Part shown: piece after piece, positions 1 to 12,374 of the stretch
Position numbering within the stretch: the first letter of the stretch is position 1
How the letters are laid out: each line of letters opens with the position of its first letter
NCBI RefSeq assembly: GCF_010389155.1
Contig: NC_057766.1
Span: forward strand, 24,437,516-24,501,515
Length of the DNA: 64,000 nucleotides
Origin: Erigeron canadensis
Taxonomy: Eukaryota > Streptophyta > Magnoliopsida > Asterales > Asteraceae
Reading direction: 5' to 3'
Made by a program: the position numbers and the translations under genes
The notes under the pieces: generated by a model
What the model saw: the letters and a program-made list of their open reading frames with translations, nothing else
Databases searched by the model: none
Told to the model about the DNA's origin: nothing

Positions 1-261
1 TATAATAATTGTGTTTATCTTTATTGTAAAATCTTAGAGACATGTTTTTGGTCTACAACATTAGTTAATTTTATTAGTTGAATTAAGTCACATGTTTAAT
101 TTAATAATTTAATAAAATTGAGAGTTTTGATTGGTCAATTGAGATTAGATCAGTTGTTTTTTAGTATATATAAAGATAAAGATAAAGATTATAGTTTGTA
201 CATAGAAAAAGAATGTCAAAATACACATTCTTCTACAAAAAGATAATTTCATATTCATTCA

Positions 262-420
262 AAAAGGTATTCCCAATACCCGACGGGGACGAGTATGAGG
301 ATGTAATTTAATTCCCTGACGGGGATGGGGACGGGGATGGGGATTACAAGTGAAAATTGGGTACGGAGATGGGGATTGAGATCCCTGACAATACTCACCC
401 CATTGCCATCCCTAATCTCA
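262..420. repeat. hAT-like transposon fragment
   Basis: The stretch has repeated GGGGATGGGGACGG-type units, and on the minus strand one edge reads TAGGGATGGCAATGGGG, a terminus common in short plant hAT derivatives. No matching second end or 8-bp duplication is visible, so this is a fragment. The overlapping minus-strand open frame is low-complexity and is not a gene. Confidence 0.3.
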
Positions 421-430
421 CAAAACTCAA

Positions 431-1433
431 ACGCAACATATATATATATATATACATACAATATTTGTATCTATATACATAAACAGAGTATTTCAATATA
501 AAAAAAAAAAAACAAAGCAAAGTAGCCAATAACTAGCTGTTGCACACCTCGTTTTTCGTTCCACGCATTGATCAAAATGATTGTTCCCACCACGCAAAAC
601 CCTTCACGTGTGGGTCGTTACGTATCGGCGATGGTGTGTAAGTGGGTCGTCCCACCACTCACTACCGTGAGCGTCCGTCAATGCCATCACCCTCATTCTT
701 TTATTTCATCAAACGCATATAACAAAAATCGATTACATACCAAAACTCACCGTAAACAGACAAATAACATTTACATTTACAGTTACAATATAAATAGAAA
801 ATCACGATAACCATTTATTTTACAAGATATGTAAATAATTTTAATCTAGTCAAACGTAGATGCACACAAATAGTCCTTAGACCAACTATTTTGGCTCGTG
901 TGTTGTACTTCTTTTGTAAGTGATCATAATTTTTTATAAAGTTTATTTCACAGAATATAGTTTTAGATGTTGACACTTACACTTATTTTTTCCCCCAAAA
1001 AATCAAATTTTTATAGGTGGCCGCAAATGGGATAGGTGGATCACGAATAGTCACGGAAGTGCAGTTGGCTTATCATCTAGGTTAGTCGCAGGAGTGATTG
1101 GCGATTGTGGATGTTACGGATACCAAATATGAATTCGTTCAACTAAAAAAAATATCATTCACGAGTTAAAATTAAAATTGTGAATAAAAGGTTACAACAA
1201 AGGTATGAAGGAGGTAAGATGGAAATAAATAGTCTTATGTTTCCATATAGAAGTAAATAGACTTTTCTATAAAGATTTCTCGTCAAACGAGCCAATAACA
1301 AAAAGTGTCATGAGTTTACGAAATCATACCTAATGAGTAATGACCAAATACTATTTGGCTACATTAACTAATTAGACGGGAATTCTTAAAAATACTAGTC
1401 CAACCGCGGTCCGTTTGATCCGACCAGCCAGTT
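431..1433. other. intergenic, no gene recognised
   Basis: AT-rich sequence with one GC-richer patch near 560-700. I see no splice-consistent coding pattern, RNA gene or bounded transposon here. Confidence 0.5.
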
Positions 1434-1442
1434 TAAAAACAT

Positions 1443-2605
1443 GAGATAAGTGCCCCAAAATATAACTAAGTATGGTCAAATGTCTATTATAGGAACCAAC
1501 TATCAGTTTTGGATATTATATGGAAGTAACTTGGTAAAAAAGTCTAAAACATTAAAAAGTGACTTGTTTCATCATTAGCCGGTAAATACTCTATTTTCTT
1601 TTTAATTATTTCTGACGTGGAATATGTGAGCTGGCAAATAACAACAAAAACTAACTTACATATAAAAACAAACGTTGGATCAGTTTCTCATTTCACACAC
1701 TTTTACAAAAAACACACACACACACGACAATTCCAAACCAAATCCACACATATAACATACAAAATCCAAAATTCGTCTTCGATCGATGTCTATTTAACTC
1801 TTCCACTGCTGTATCAAGGTATGTTCTTCATTTATCTACAAGTAATTCATGTTTTGTAGCAGATATAGAAGGGGAGAACCGAAAACTCTAATTTTTCATT
1901 TTTTGAATTTTTTAAATTTTATTGCAATTGCTTTCTATGTCAAAATATGCAAGATTCAATTCCTCATATATTCTTTGACCGCAAATATTAAGTATCTTTG
2001 GGAAGACTGTTAAAAGTAAGTGTCATCTCTTGAATACTCCTAACAGTTAATAAAATGTGATAGCTTGGTTCATTGCACATGAATGCAAGATGAATAAAGG
2101 GGTATTACATATAGGATAAGTATTGTTGTATTGCTGCTTGTGTATATTTGCTACGAGAGAGGCGAAATAGAAGGCAATTCAAAATTGTTGAGTTGTGTAC
2201 AGGAAAGCAAGTAGACCCGATTCTTATAGTTATCAAATGCAGGAGTACGGGATTACAAGTTCAGTCACCACCAGCTCACATATTCCATGTCGGAAATAAT
2301 TAAAAAGAAAATAAAGTATTTACCGGCTAATGATGGAACAAGTCATTTTTTAATGTTTTAGACTCTTTTACCAAGTTACTTACATACAATATCCAAAACT
2401 GATAGTTGGTTCCTACAATAGACATTTGAACATACTTAGTTACATTTTCAGACGCTAAGTATTTACCGGCTAATGATGGAACAAGTCACTTTTTAATGTA
2501 TTAAACTCTTTTAGCAAGTTACTTCCATACAATATCCAAAACTTATAGTTGGTTCCTACAATAGACATATGGTCATACTTAGTTACATTTTGAGACACTT
2601 ATCCC
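1443..2605. mobile_element. Mutator-like inverted-repeat element with 9-bp target duplication
   Basis: The ends read GAGATAAGTG on the left and CACTTATCCC on the right, and the arms (about 1443-1635 and 2270-2605) are long imperfect inverted repeats. TAAAAACAT occurs directly outside both ends (1434-1442 and 2606-2614), a perfect 9-bp duplication as made by Mutator-like transposases. The element is about 1.16 kb and has no transposase frame, so it is non-autonomous. The right arm is partly duplicated in tandem. The unique middle (about 1640-2270) is not part of the arms and includes a leader-like stretch followed by a GTATGT donor-like site near 1819. It lies about 430 bp upstream of the GID1 start codon. 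Confidence 0.8.
2315..2597. repeat. tandem duplication of a transposon arm, period about 143 bp
   Basis: The segment starting AGTATTTACCGGCTAATG recurs at 2315 and 2458 and runs on to similar sequence in both units. It duplicates the right inverted-repeat arm of the surrounding Mutator-like element. Confidence 0.8.
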
Positions 2606-2614
2606 TAAAAACAT

Positions 2615-3040
2615 TATATACTTTAGCATAAATTCAAGATAGCATATTTGAACAAGCTTATATCGTATAAAAAGTTTTCTCATAAAAATATATTTGTTTT
2701 ATAATAAAAGGGATCATTATCAGAAATGGGGGCTACCGAAGCTAGAAAAAAACATAAAATAGTACGGTTACAGCTACAGCCTTTTCATCTATATTCATGT
2801 CTCTGTAGTGTTTAACCATATTATATCTTCACATAGTCACCTAACACTTTAGCCTTATCTCATACGTTTTTGCTAACTTGCGCTTCCACTTCCACTTCCA
2901 CTTCCACCTTATCCCCACTCTTTCACTTCCGTCTGTCACTCTTTCATGGATCCTTTAGCAACCACCATAATCAATTAAATTAATCACCCTTTTTTATTTT
3001 TCTTCCATTATTTTAATTATATATATATATATTTAGTTTA
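2615..3040 (+). promoter_or_regulatory. 5' flank and leader of GID1
   Basis: This is the space between the upstream transposon and the GID1 start codon. It contains a (CTTCCA)n pyrimidine-rich tract near 2884-2907, which may lie in the leader, and a TA-rich run just before the ATG. No TATA box can be assigned with confidence. Confidence 0.35.
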
Positions 3041-4827
3041 ATGGCGGGAAACGATCAAGTTAATATTTGTGAATCCAAGGTATTACATAACTATAACTCA
3101 TATATCTATATCTATATCTATCTATATGTTACGAGTATTTTTTTTTGTTCATCTTTTTATTTAACTTTTGGCCGTTATATTGGATTTCTTTGTTGACATT
3201 TATTTATCTTACTTTAGTATATAAATGAGTTTTTGGGGGTCGGTACCAAAAAAAATCTCTAATTAAAAAAACAAATCCGTAGAAAAATAAAAAAAGAAGA
3301 CAAATATTAAAATTCATGAAAAAGGAGAGAAATATTGATTGTTTGGTTGTTAGGAACATGAAGTCATGTAAAAAAGCATGTTATTCTATGTTACATACGA
3401 GTATAGTTTTGTGATTTATGTAGGGTTTAGTGCACCCGAATGTAATTAACTATGTACAAATGTTTATGTTGTGTAATGAATTACTCGACTATTTTGTATG
3501 TAATGAAGTTTCAATTGCCGATAATTAGATGTACATGTGGCAACCATATAAGTTGTTATGTCCATTGCCACGTTGTCAGTTTGTAAGTATTTGATTGGTC
3601 GGGTACATCCAATAATGCAATAAACACTTGAGTAGTTTGTTACACAGTATAAACATTCGTGCATAGTTAATTATATTTTGGGGCATTAAACTCTTTTATG
3701 TATTAAAGTTGTTTCAACTGTGTAAGGTTCTTGTTCATTTGTTTTGATAATGTTGGAAAGGTTCAGGATTTGGGTTTGTTTTTTTTGAAAATATTTTTTT
3801 GTTTGTGTAGCGCGTTGTTCCCCTGAATACATGGGTTCTCATGTCTAATTTCAAGCTAGCTTACAACCTTCTTAGACGTCCAGACGGGACTTTTAACCGA
3901 CACTTGGCTGAATTTCTAGACCGTAAAGCCCCTGCAAATGCGAACCCTGTTGATGGTGTTTTCTCTTTCGATATTGTGATTGACCGGTCAATAAACCTGC
4001 TCTCTAGAGTGTATAGACTAGCTACTGAAAGTAATGGACCGTTAACTACAAGTTTCACACGGTTTGAGAAACCTGTATCAAAATCTGAAATTGTGCCTGT
4101 CATAGTTTTCTTCCATGGTGGTAGTTTTGCCCATTCGTCTGCAAATAGCGCAATCTATGACATTCTTTGTCGCCGTCTTGTGAGTCTTTGTAAGGCGGTT
4201 GTGGTTTCTGTGGATTATAGGCGTGCCCCCGAAGACCCTTATCCTAGTGCTTATGAAGATGGCTGGACTGCCCTTAAGTGGGTTAACTCGAGGCCATGGC
4301 TGCAGAGTAAAGATTCAAAAGTTCATATCTTTTTGGCTGGAGATAGCTCTGGTGGTAACATTGTGCATCAAGTTGCTTTAAGGGCAGTGACATCAAAATC
4401 TGAAATCCAGATTATGGGAAATATACTGCTGAATCCAATGTTTGGTGGAGAAACAAGATCTGAATCCGAAAAACGTTTGGATACCAAGTATTTCGTGACA
4501 ATTAGAGATAGAGATTGGTATTGGAAGGCTTTTCTTCCTGAAGGTGAAGATAGGGACCATCCGGCTTGTAACCCGTTTGGTCCAAGGGGAATTAGTCTTG
4601 AAGGGGTTAAGTTTCCCAAGAGTCTGGTTGTGGTTGCTGGTTTAGACCTGATTCAGGACTGGCAGTTGGCTTATGCAGAGGGGCTTAAAACAGCCGGTCA
4701 AGATGTGAAACTTTTATTTCTAGAAAAGGCAACCATCGGGTTCTACTTGTTGCCCAATAACGATCACTTTCATATAGTGATGGATGAGATAAGCAACTTT
4801 GTGAGACCGATTCCCAACTTTGAATAG
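3041..4827 (+). CDS. GID1: gibberellin receptor GID1
   Basis: Two exons, 3041-3079 and 3811-4827, give 351 residues; GID1 proteins are usually about 345. Exon 1 encodes only the first 13 residues (MAGNDQVNICESK) and the 731-bp intron sits after that Lys, the conserved GID1 position. GID1 is the soluble nuclear/cytosolic receptor that binds gibberellin, closes its N-terminal lid and recruits DELLA repressors for degradation. It belongs to the carboxylesterase/HSL family: the oxyanion HGG is at 115-117, the GDSSGG nucleophile motif at 190-195 (Ser192) and Asp292 is present. The catalytic His is replaced by Ile322, as expected for a receptor that does not hydrolyse ester. The lid sequence VVPLNTWVL and the following FKLAYNLLRRPDGTFNR are intact. 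No damage is seen, so I judge it functional. An ATG at 3841 would miss the lid and is not the start. Confidence 0.96.
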
Positions 4828-5530
4828 ATGTTCTACTGCTACTAGATTTCATTAGATTGACATATCGTTTTAACGTTTTCATTGTAGTTTGTAAGATTGT
4901 GTGTTACCCCTGCTACTACTTCCACTACTAATTTCTGCTGTACCGGATCTGTGCCTTTGTGGATTGCAAGAAAATGTAAGAAGTTAAACTTGTTGCCGCC
5001 GATAAGAGCCATTCGTAGGTTTGTGTTATCAAATCGTAAAGTTCAAGACTTTCCAACTTCTGGATTCAAAGGGGAGGAAGACATGAAACCATGAATCATA
5101 CGAATCCAGTTTTAGCATATGTTTTATTCCTGAGGTCTTAAGCATATATTGTAACTGGTAGCTTTGTTATTTTCTATCTAGTTTTAGCATTTGTGGTTTT
5201 GAGGATGGGAATGAATCCTGTATTGTGTGTATACATAATGTAAGAGCCACATTATCTATGTACAAAGTATATATGTTTGCTTTCATTTCATTATGATTTC
5301 TTTTCATCATAGATTTTTCCCCCCCCCCCCCAGTTCTTTCTTTTTCCAAAAGTCAATCAGTCTACACACATTTTGTGTAGGACTTTATTCACACACTATG
5401 TTTAATAAAACTCCAGATTTGATGTCGAATAAACACACCATTAATAAAACCCCAAATCAATCTCAATACTGAATTCCGTATTTTGGTAAGGATATGGAGG
5501 CCCTAACTTTTCAAAGCAAAACCTATATCA
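4828..5530. other. GID1 3' flank, probable 3' UTR
   Basis: Non-coding sequence after the GID1 stop, with a run of C at about 5320-5332. Short open frames here have no family resemblance. The polyadenylation site cannot be placed. Confidence 0.4.
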
Positions 5531-6075
5531 ATGGGGAGGAGCCAGAACTTTTTTTGTGGGGGGCAAATTTAAAAGTCTCTTATTATATTTATTAGAGTCA
5601 TCTTTGAGGGGAAAAAACTTTTTAAACAAAAATTAACCCTCAATGGAGAATTTAGAAAAAAATGGACTCTTAAAATAATTTCGTCTGGGTGCCAGTTATG
5701 AGAAAATCTATCTTTAACTTGAACATTGTTCTTTGCAATTTTAGAACATGTGATAAATTTTGATACAATTACCCAAACAAATAAAACACTTTTTTCAACT
5801 TCGTTAAAAATCAAAATAATCGAAGATTTTTACTTTACCAATAGAAGATTTTATCTCAAAACTAATGCTCCCAACATAAGTAACATACTTCCAAAGAAGA
5901 GGCTTATGACAACGATGGTGACATTTGTATGTATAATGTATTTTCTGTTTATTGTTACGAGTATTATTTAGGAATAAAACTATAAATATACCTCTAAAAA
6001 AATTACATTGTATCAAAATTGGAATGGAGGCAGTTGCCCACACTGCCCCCATTGTGGAGCCGTCCCTGTATATCA
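5531..6075. repeat. probable DNA-transposon derivative with GGRGCCA-type ends
   Basis: The left edge reads GGGGAGGAGCCA and the right edge, on the other strand, reads GGGACGGCTCCACAATGGG. Both are G-rich followed by similar short motifs, consistent with degraded inverted termini. No target duplication was found, so the class is uncertain. Confidence 0.35.
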
Positions 6076-6195
6076 GAAATGGATGAATTCTAAACTAGTA
6101 TAGCATATGTAATAGGAAAATGATAATGACAGTCATTAAAATTTAATACATTATATATCAAAAGCACTCCTTTGAATTTCCATAATATTTATATT

Positions 6196-6574
6196 TATAT
6201 TATAAAGCAAAAAGCCTTTAGATTAACATTGAACTTAAACTTTCAATAATAATACCCTTTTCATCTCCTCAAATTTCAATCAATCATTTTTTTTCTCTCT
6301 CCTCCATAAATCATTTATTCCTCAAATTTATTCAAAATCTTTTATCTTAAAAATCGTACATCGATAAATTATAAAAATTATATGGGTATTCTTAAAATTT
6401 CATGCTCTTTCATTAGAGATGTCATTCGATATACTTTCAACGAATTTTTAAATCCGAGGCGGAGCCCGTACGGCTAAGGCATTTGATTATCATACCCTAT
6501 GACATATCAACTCCTATGACCTAGCTATCACCTCCATCATTCCACCGTCGCATCGCACGGGTACTTATTCTCGT
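6196..6574 (+). repeat. dispersed repeat family R1, copy 1
   Basis: Begins TATATTATAAAGCAAAAAG and ends with a GC-richer CGCACGGGTACTTATTCTCGT-like tail. The same organisation recurs at 19385-19755 (minus), 43787-44240, 44241-44661 and 44764-45157 (minus). The tail resembles the hairpin end of short plant Helitrons, but it ends CTCGT rather than CTAG, so the class is left open. Confidence 0.6.
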
Positions 6575-7316
6575 AAATATTAATAAACCAAGTTAGTTTT
6601 TACTGTCATTAACAAAACCTTCTATAATCAACAATAAATTTTTATGCGTGAGTTAAGTTATATTTTTTTAAATTGGAAGTTATCACAACCACCTAAATTA
6701 CGACATATGAAAAATAATCTTCTTTTAACTTTCATTGAGATAAAAAAGTTTCAGATCATTTTTTTGTTTTTTTCAAAAATATAATGCCCAACTACTAGTC
6801 ATTATGTTGTAATTGGTTTGTTATTATTATCATTAATTTTTTTTTTCTGGTTTGTTATTATTATCATTAATTCTTTTTTCTAATTTTATCTTTTAAATCT
6901 TATATATGTAATCATCTTTCAATTAGGTTAGACATATTAGTTAAATAGGTTTATCATTATCCATTAATTAATTATATTAATTATATATACTTGTATATGC
7001 TAGGAAACTTTTCAAAATGGAAATTAAACCAAAAGTTTGCACGAAAACAAAAATGTATCAAGTCAATGAGGCCTTGGATCTTTTTAAGGACCAGTAAAAT
7101 GATTAAAAAAAACAAAAAAGAAAAACAAAACCATGGGCATATGTGGTGGATGTGTCTGACCACCACACACCCGGTCTGAACCCAACCAAGGATTTAGATT
7201 TCACATTATCTCCATCCTCTGTGTCCTGTTGCATTCATTTCTTCATCAAACCCCCCTGTATCTATCTCTGTATCTATCTATATCTTTGTATCTATCTGTA
7301 ACACCTTCATTCTCTA
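6575..7316. other. 5' flank of DUF1517 gene A
   Basis: AT-rich sequence followed by a CT-rich leader-like stretch (about 7200-7310) just before the start codon. There is a short direct repeat of TGGTTTGTTATTATTATCAT at about 6820 and 6850. No TATA box can be assigned with confidence. Confidence 0.35.
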
Positions 7317-10300
7317 ATGGCAAACACACACTTTCTATTACAATCCAACTTCACTTCCAATTCTTTACTCCAACCAACTTTCCAATTCCACCCCCTCCCT
7401 ATCAAATTCTCAAGAAAATTTAGCCCCATCAAAACTTCACCAAATTTGAGAATCAAATGCTTAATCTTCAACCGTAACTCGGTATCCGAAAAGGGTAGTA
7501 ATCAGTTTAAACAAAAAGTTACTAAAACTGGTCTAAATGAGCTCATTTTGAAATCAATCAAGAAAGTTTTTAAGTCCTTGCAGAAGCCTGTTATAACTGG
7601 TGTTTTATTGGGTCTGTTGTTATTGTATGATCATCAAAATGGTTGTGCAGCAATGGCTGCTTCAGGTGGGAGAATGGGTGGGAGGTCATTTTCGTCTTCC
7701 TCGTCGTCTTCTTCGTCGAGTTCTAGGAGTTTTAGTACTAGGAGTAGAGGACCCGAGTTGTCGTTTTCTGCCCCTTATTATGCTCCTACACCATTTGGGG
7801 GTGGTGGGTTTTTTGTTGGGCCTGCAGTTGGATTTGGGTCAAGTTTTTTCTTTGTGATGGTGGGTTTTGCTGCTTTTATTTTGGTTTCTGGGTTTTTATC
7901 GGACCGGTCTGATGGTGATGATGGTAGTGTGCTAACTGCTACTGAGAAAACTAGTGTTTTAAAGCTTCAGGTATTGTGATCCTTTCGATTTTATTATCGT
8001 TTCGTTTTGGATTTGATAATGTAATATGTTATAATATCGGGTAATTAGGGGTAGTTAAACCGGCTTTTAGGAGATAGTGTGTGATCTTTGGATGTGCTTA
8101 AGTGTTTTGAGTGTTTGCAGATAAGAAAGTGGTAAGAATTTAGACATTTCGTAACAATTTACATGTAAACTGACCCCTAAATAGTTAAAGTAACTAGAAT
8201 CCATATTATTGCAGCTAATACTAAACTGATTGTTTGACCCTCGGATAATAGAATTGTTAAAATCAATTTCAGCCTTTCACTTTACTCAAAAGGATTGTCA
8301 AGTTGAGTTAGGGGTTGTTTGGCCTAGCTTTTGTTTTTAGGCTTATGCTTTTATTTCATAAGTTCATAAGCTTTTTCTTAGTGTTTGGATTAACTTATCT
8401 TCAATAAGCTAATAAGCTCTGTGCAAGTGTTTGGTCTGCCAGGTTTACACTTGGCATCCGCATCATCAACTACTTATTCATTTTTCCTTACACGTAGGCT
8501 TAAACCGGCAATGACAGTGCCGGTTTCAGGTGATTTGGCATAACCCGGCACTACCACTGCTGAGTATACCACTTTTGCAAATTTTTAGCACCCAAAACTT
8601 GTTTTGCAAAATTTATGGCAAACACCTCCGTTTTGGAAAAAAAATCGTCTGGCACGCATAGTTAGGCTCTATGTTCTCAAATAATCAGTTGGACTATACA
8701 TGTATGTATTGAGATATTGATTTCAGCATTAACACCGATCATTTTATACCACAAGTTTAGTTTATTATATCTGACAGAATTAATAAGTATTTGTTGGTGT
8801 TGCAAAAATGTTCAAGAGTACTATTATTTAACTGTGGTGATCTTATGTTAGGAATGAGTATATATAACTAGAAAACATAACAGATAGCTGAGGCAGCTAA
8901 TACATCCACATCTACTATGATATCTACAAACTCTACTTCAAGTGCGGTCTGATACATGTTATGATGAAATATGCATGTTGTGCTATGTAAATCTTCGTAT
9001 GCAACTATGCATATGACCTAATAGGATGATAACATTTCTGTAACTTTCAATCTTTATGTTTCAAGGTTGGTTTGTTGGGGATGGGTAGATCACTACAGAC
9101 GGATCTAAATCGGATTGCTGAGGCAGCTAATACATCCACTCCAGAGGGTTTGAGCTTTGTATTACAAGGTAATGATGTTTATAGATTGACATTACATGAT
9201 AAATATAGAAATATAACACACACACACTAATAGCATTGATCTTCTGTCTTTACTAGTCATGATCTGCAGATTGATGTTTAAATCGAATTTCTTTTTGTGC
9301 AGAGACAACACTCTCTCTGCTTCGACACCCTGATTATTGCATTTCTGGTTATTCCTCTGTAAGTGACTACGCTACTTAGTTTAAAATCTTTCTTTTGCTT
9401 GACTGTTTGTCACAAAGTCAACCAATTCTAAACCCTGACTCTTTAAAGAGTCTTGTCAAATGTCCGATATTTTACAAAAACGTTTTTTCATAGATTATCG
9501 AAGTTCTTTAGATATTTTCCATACAACCATTTAACTGTTTGTTACTGCTTGGAGAAACTATGTTTTTAGTACCAATCAAGTAACATGGAAGTGTATTGTT
9601 AGTGTGAAATCAAGAATTTTTTCAGCATTAGTTACCTTTTTGGGACATTGAAAATTGTGTTCTGGTATATCAACTTGTTACAGGTGGATGTAAAGAGGAG
9701 TGTAGAGGAAGGTGAGAAACGATTTAACCAACTTTCTATTGAAGAAAGGGGTAAATTTGATGAGGAAACTTTGGTCAATGTTAACAACATCAGAAAGCAA
9801 AGTGCAACAAGTCAGAGATCTAATGGGTTCCGTAATGAGTACATTGTGGTACAGTTTCTTTCTCTTGTCCTTTCCGTTAGTTTATTCCGTTGGCTTCAAG
9901 CCAATGATAATTTGGGTTCCTTTATATATATATTTAAGAACTAGTTAATAGTCTAGTGAAAAAAAGTTATTCAGCAATTTGGTCTAAAACCCATTAGAAT
10001 ATTTTACACCGTATTTTTTGCGCTATTCTTAAGTTTAGGACTTGAGGCAATCACATCATATTTTTGCTTCGGTGTGTACATTGTATTTGATTTAGAGGTG
10101 GCAATTTACCCAGTATTAGGTTTAATTGAACTGTGTATAATCTCAAGTTGGTCAATTCAAGTCAACTGAAGAGGAATGGGTCAAAATGGTTGAAAGTTGC
10201 CCAAGTCTATTGTTGACGAATACAACCTCCATGGTCTTTAAATTCTGTAATCTATAGTAAAGATTTTTGTTATTGCAATAACATAGTTTTTTAATTTTAG

Positions 10301-11784
10301 TTAAACCGTCAATTGTATATATAAGTGAACAAAAGATTTTTTATTTGATCAACCTAACTGACCTGTTCTGTTTTGATGCATCCAAATCCAAACCTGTTTT
10401 GATCCATTACCCAACCCGTCCAGCTTGTCATTAGTGGTATATCTTTGTTTGTTGTATCCAATTTCATTGTAATTTCTTAGAATTGCCTGGCACCTGTTAA
10501 GTTTCTAAAATCTGATTAAATATGGCCCTTCACTTATCATTACAAGTGATGTGTGTATAACAGTAACTTCTTACAATTTAATAAGGGATGAAATACTTCA
10601 ATTTATAGTCTGATGCTAATGTTTTTTTTTTTTATTTTAAAAATTTCCCTTCCTGCTTTCAACTGTGTTGAAAATCATATTATTTCAACAATACAGCGTT
10701 CATGACTGATGACAAGTATATTTCTGGTTGCAGATTACCATCATCGTGGCTGCTGGAGGCGTACATAAACTGCCGCCAATCAACAGTAGTGCACAATTGA
10801 AGGAAGCTTTGCAAAAGCTGGCCTCTATCCCTTCAAGCAGAATTATGGTGAGACCTGCATGGATTTATTTTCTAGACTAAATATCATGATTATGGCCATT
10901 TGGACATTTACGTTGATAGGGCGATGTGGATTGTCTTAATCTCTAATGGGTCAAACCTCCTAAGCTTTTCAAAAAGTAATTTTGTTTCTGATATAACATA
11001 GGTTTTCTAATCATATTGATCACATTAGTTCGTTCTAAAAATAACTTCAACAAGGGATAAAAAAGTGTCTGTGTGGCACAGGGGCAGTGCATCTCACTAT
11101 CTCAGCCCAGCCCTTTTTTACCATCACTAGGGGTGTAATCGAGTCGAGTCAACATAGTGCCAAACTTGAGCCTGACTCGATTACGAAACTCGAAGCTTGA
11201 CCTAGCTTTTATTTTCAAGGTTGAGCTCCGTTAACTTATCATCCCTTTGGAACTCGGTAATTTCTTGCTCAACTCGACAATTTTTTTTTTTTTTGAGAAA
11301 AACTTTTATATCTAAACAAAGAAAGATAAAAACCAAGTTACATCTGAATAATCGGCAACTCGACAATGTTGAGCTCGACTCAAATAGGTAGTAAAACAAT
11401 TATAAAAAATATATATTTAGGGGTAAAATAATAAATACCATTAGCTTGACCAGGCTCGTTCAGTTTAAGATTCAATCTTAAATTGAAAGCCTATTCGCGT
11501 ACCTTGATTTCAACTTGATTAAGTCTGAGTTCATTTCGAGTATTTTATGAGTCAATCTCGAGTGTCTTGCAAGTAGACTTTGGGTAAAGGATAAGGGCTT
11601 GCAAGCAGACTTGACTCGATGACAACCATACCCGTCACCCAACCCATTGCCTCCATTTTGCCGCATCTAAAAATGAATTTCCTGTTTACAGGCAGTCGAG
11701 GTGTTATGGACCCCACAAAATGAAAATGATACTCTTTCAGAGCGAGAATTACTTGAAGATTATTCGCTATTGCGCCCATTATAG
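7317..11784 (+). CDS. FLAP1: DUF1517 protein, FLAP1-like, type I copy A (intact)
   Basis: Six exons: 7317-7970, 9066-9168, 9303-9358, 9684-9848, 10734-10847 and 11692-11784, joining in frame to 394 residues, close to Arabidopsis FLAP1. The order is a plastid-type N-terminus (first acidic residue Glu58), a hydrophobic segment at about 91-105, the motif SGGRMGG at 116-122, a Ser-rich run 124-140, a Gly/Phe-rich second membrane segment at about 165-193, then the soluble DUF1517 domain (about 215-394). The domain carries RHPDYCISGYSS, EKRFNQLSIEERGKFDEETL and the ending LWTPQ...LLEDYSLLRPL. FLAP1 acts in the chloroplast membranes and modulates non-photochemical quenching in changing light; this role is inferred by homology. 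Of all copies this one looks most like the ancestral gene. Splice donors are GT throughout; the exon 4 donor GTACAG is weak but usable. Confidence 0.9.
8888..8909 (+). repeat. 22-bp echo of exon 2 inside intron 1 of copy A
   Basis: The 22 bases at 8888-8909, beginning CTGAGGCAGCTAATAC, are repeated exactly at 9118-9139 inside exon 2. The flanking bases are partly similar. It looks like a small partial exon duplication left in the intron. Confidence 0.75.
11127..11640. mobile_element. hAT-like short element in intron 5 of copy A
   Basis: The left edge AGGGGTGTAATCGAGTCGAG and the right edge, which reads GTTGTCATCGAGTCAAGTC on the minus strand, are imperfect inverted repeats of a type common in plant hAT derivatives. 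I could not find a matching 8-bp duplication, so the exact ends are approximate. Confidence 0.45.
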
Positions 11785-12229
11785 GTAAGTTGTAATGATA
11801 CTTTGTACATATTACATAGGCAATGTACAACGCAGAAACCTGTATCCCCTCACAGTTTTTCCATATGTGTTTTTAACTGAGATGTATGATTTCAAATGTC
11901 GCATTGTAATGCTTGTAACAATTTTTGTTTTGGTATTGGCGTGTTATATGTAGGAACAGGAAAGAAATATAAGCATCTGTGACAATTTTTGATTTTGATT
12001 TCGGATTTTTGAAGTATATTCATTGCAGATCTGTTTATAACATCCTCGGCAAGTCCAAAAACCAGTTGAACAACCACCCCTTTTGAATGGTTCCGTTCTA
12101 GAAAAAGAAATTATAAATTATTATAAGAATAATGTCACCGTTTCTCAACATGTAGAGTATATATATAATAAATAAAAAATAAAAATTTATAGGATTTTAT
12201 AAATTTTTTTAACACTATTAGTTAGTCGA

Positions 12230-12374
12230 TTACCATTGTATATCTTGACCACCAAACCACCATATACAATCATCAATCAAATCCTTATCTGATTATATTA
12301 TATCATACGTACAGTGTATCTATATTTTTGTATTAAACACACAAAAACATAACATATTCTCTAATAATAAAATA
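12230..12374 (+). promoter_or_regulatory. conserved 5' flank of type II copy B
   Basis: This flank, with TATCTTGACCACCAA and CATATACAATCATC and ending in TCTAATAATAA before the ATG, is shared with the flanks of C (20470-20631), G (49885-50011) and H (53890-54015). The shared block shows that the type II copies were duplicated together with their promoter and leader. Confidence 0.6.

Noticed and set aside
7600..7857. Overlapping frames in Ser-rich exons (also at 29739, 29769, 46521 and 46781)
   Set aside because: Leu- or Lys-rich shadow translations of the TCT/TCG repeats of the DUF1517 exons, without family resemblance.
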